Positions 63,548 to 64,000 of a stretch of 64,000 nt of DNA are shown one piece after another. Every line of letters begins with the position of its first letter. The first letter of the stretch is position 1. The stretch is taken from assembly GCF_009604375.1 (NCBI RefSeq), contig NZ_WEGH01000001.1, forward strand, positions 1,736,001-1,800,000, read 5' to 3'. The notes below the pieces were generated by a model that was not told the origin of the DNA, did no database searches, and saw only the letters and a program-made list of their open reading frames with translations. Made by a program: the position numbers and the translations under genes. Origin of the DNA: Actinomadura macrotermitis. GTDB lineage: Bacteria; Actinomycetota; Actinomycetes; Streptosporangiales; Streptosporangiaceae.

Positions 63548-64000
63548 ATGCCCGCGACCGTCCAGCCCCCCGAGAGCGTCACCTGGCGTGTGCACATCGA
63601 CCGGTCCATGTGGGTCGGCGGTGTCCGCAGCCTCATGCTCCAGGCCCTGCACCCGATGGCCATGTGGGGCGTGTGGCAGAACTCCAACTTCCAGGAGGAC
63701 CCCCTCGGCCGCCTCCAGCGCACCGCCGACTTCGTCGGCGTCGCGACCTTCGGCTCCCCCGCCGAGATCGACGCCCTCGCCGCCAAGGTCCGCGGCATCC
63801 ACCGCAGCCTGCGCATCCTCAACCACGACACCGGCAAGAAGGAGCGCCTCGACCAGCCCGAGCTGCTCCGCTGGGTGCACTGCGCCGAGGTCTACTCCTA
63901 TCTGGAGGTCGCGCGCCGGGCCGGGCTCCCCCTCACCGGCAAGATGGCCGACCGGTACCTGGACGAGCAGCGGCACACCGCCACCTATGTCGGGCTGCAC
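63548..64000 (+). CDS. DUF2236/MpaB-like oxygenase family protein (partial, 3' end beyond window)
   Basis: The first 151 residues of an open frame running off the edge. SVTWRVHIDRSMWVGGVRSL, LMLQALHPMAMWGVWQN and FQEDPLGRLQRTADFVGVAT match the N-terminal region of DUF2236 (oxygenase MpaB family), heme-like proteins including latex-clearing (Lcp) and MpaB oxygenases. The His in LQALHPM is the likely conserved ligand. GGAGG lies about five bases before the ATG. Final length and function cannot be judged here. Confidence 0.82.
   Translation, partial: MPATVQPPESVTWRVHIDRSMWVGGVRSLMLQALHPMAMWGVWQNSNFQEDPLGRLQRTADFVGVATFGSPAEIDALAAKVRGIHRSLRILNHDTGKKERLDQPELLRWVHCAEVYSYLEVARRAGLPLTGKMADRYLDEQRHTATYVGLH

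Noticed and set aside
1..64000. Mobile element or prophage
   Set aside because: I found no transposase, integrase, phage structural gene or flanking repeat; the composition is uniform apart from the short AT-rich patch near 35880.

Overview
The window is very GC-rich and densely coded, with many GTG starts, 4-nt start/stop overlaps and strong hairpin terminators. An IdeR/DmdR-type iron box, mycosin proteases, a paired helicase-nuclease of the AdnAB kind, MoeZ and a FasR-like regulator point to a filamentous actinomycete. I suspect the Streptosporangiales/Thermomonosporaceae (Actinomadura-like), but that is an inference from gene content. I see no insertion sequence, prophage, integrase, CRISPR array, tRNA or rRNA. 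The window looks like ordinary chromosome: a conserved housekeeping backbone interrupted by lineage-specific cassettes. Both edge genes are partial (DedA at the left, a DUF2236/MpaB-like oxygenase at the right).

Layout. 1-5.3 kb: a DedA membrane protein, then a minus-strand run of M20 dipeptidase, NudC, TetR regulator and short-chain dehydrogenase with a 39-bp perfect palindrome, plus DUF4031 and HD-domain genes. 5.3-11.4 kb: a plus-strand siderophore (NIS) operon behind an iron box, encoding an ATP-grasp ligase and two IucA/IucC synthetases, with an acyl-CoA synthetase following. 11.4-20.6 kb: a small unknown protein, a methyltransferase, the adnA-adnB pair, a Tat-exported polysaccharide deacetylase and an alkyltransferase-like protein. 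20.6-24.7 kb: a tandemly duplicated two-gene unit of a membrane protein and a mycosin protease, with no ESX genes nearby. 24.7-36.3 kb: small stress proteins, moeZ, a TetR/MMPL exporter pair with a clear operator, an SGNH hydrolase, split LigD-type ligase and polymerase genes, a flavoprotein lacking one redox Cys, a FasR-like regulator, DUF3107 and a GlsB-type membrane protein. 36.3-43 kb: a receptor kinase with a paralogous lipoprotein, a DEAD-box helicase with a repetitive basic tail and long leader, and a PhoX-like secreted protein. 43-47.4 kb: small regulators and enzymes (HxlR, NTF2-like, YciI, TetR, GNAT, XRE).

The two most interesting blocks lie in the last 17 kb. First (46.1-51.9 kb), an XRE/TPR regulator faces a compact operon of two tiny proteins, an HhH-GPD glycosylase homologue, a B12-type radical SAM enzyme, a thymidylate-kinase homologue and a NUDIX hydrolase, followed by a SLOG protein. 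This looks like a system that makes, activates or removes an unusual nucleotide. Second (55.8-60.9 kb), six overlapping minus-strand genes encode a variant GTP cyclohydrolase II, a CDP-alcohol phosphotransferase, an atypical alcohol dehydrogenase, a PTPS/QueD relative without its catalytic residues, a glycosyltransferase and a flippase-like membrane protein. A creatininase-family hydrolase converges on them. The cyclohydrolase has His where the key Tyr normally sits, and creatininase relatives can act as FAPy deformylases in archaea. I infer an undescribed pathway from GTP to a lipid- or sugar-linked product.

The order nudC, adnAB, alkyltransferase-like gene, moeZ, fasR-like, DUF3107, DEAD-box helicase matches, from memory, the Mycobacterium tuberculosis Rv3199c-Rv3211 region. 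The window therefore appears to be an old actinobacterial gene neighbourhood into which the siderophore, mycosin, exporter and repair cassettes have been placed.
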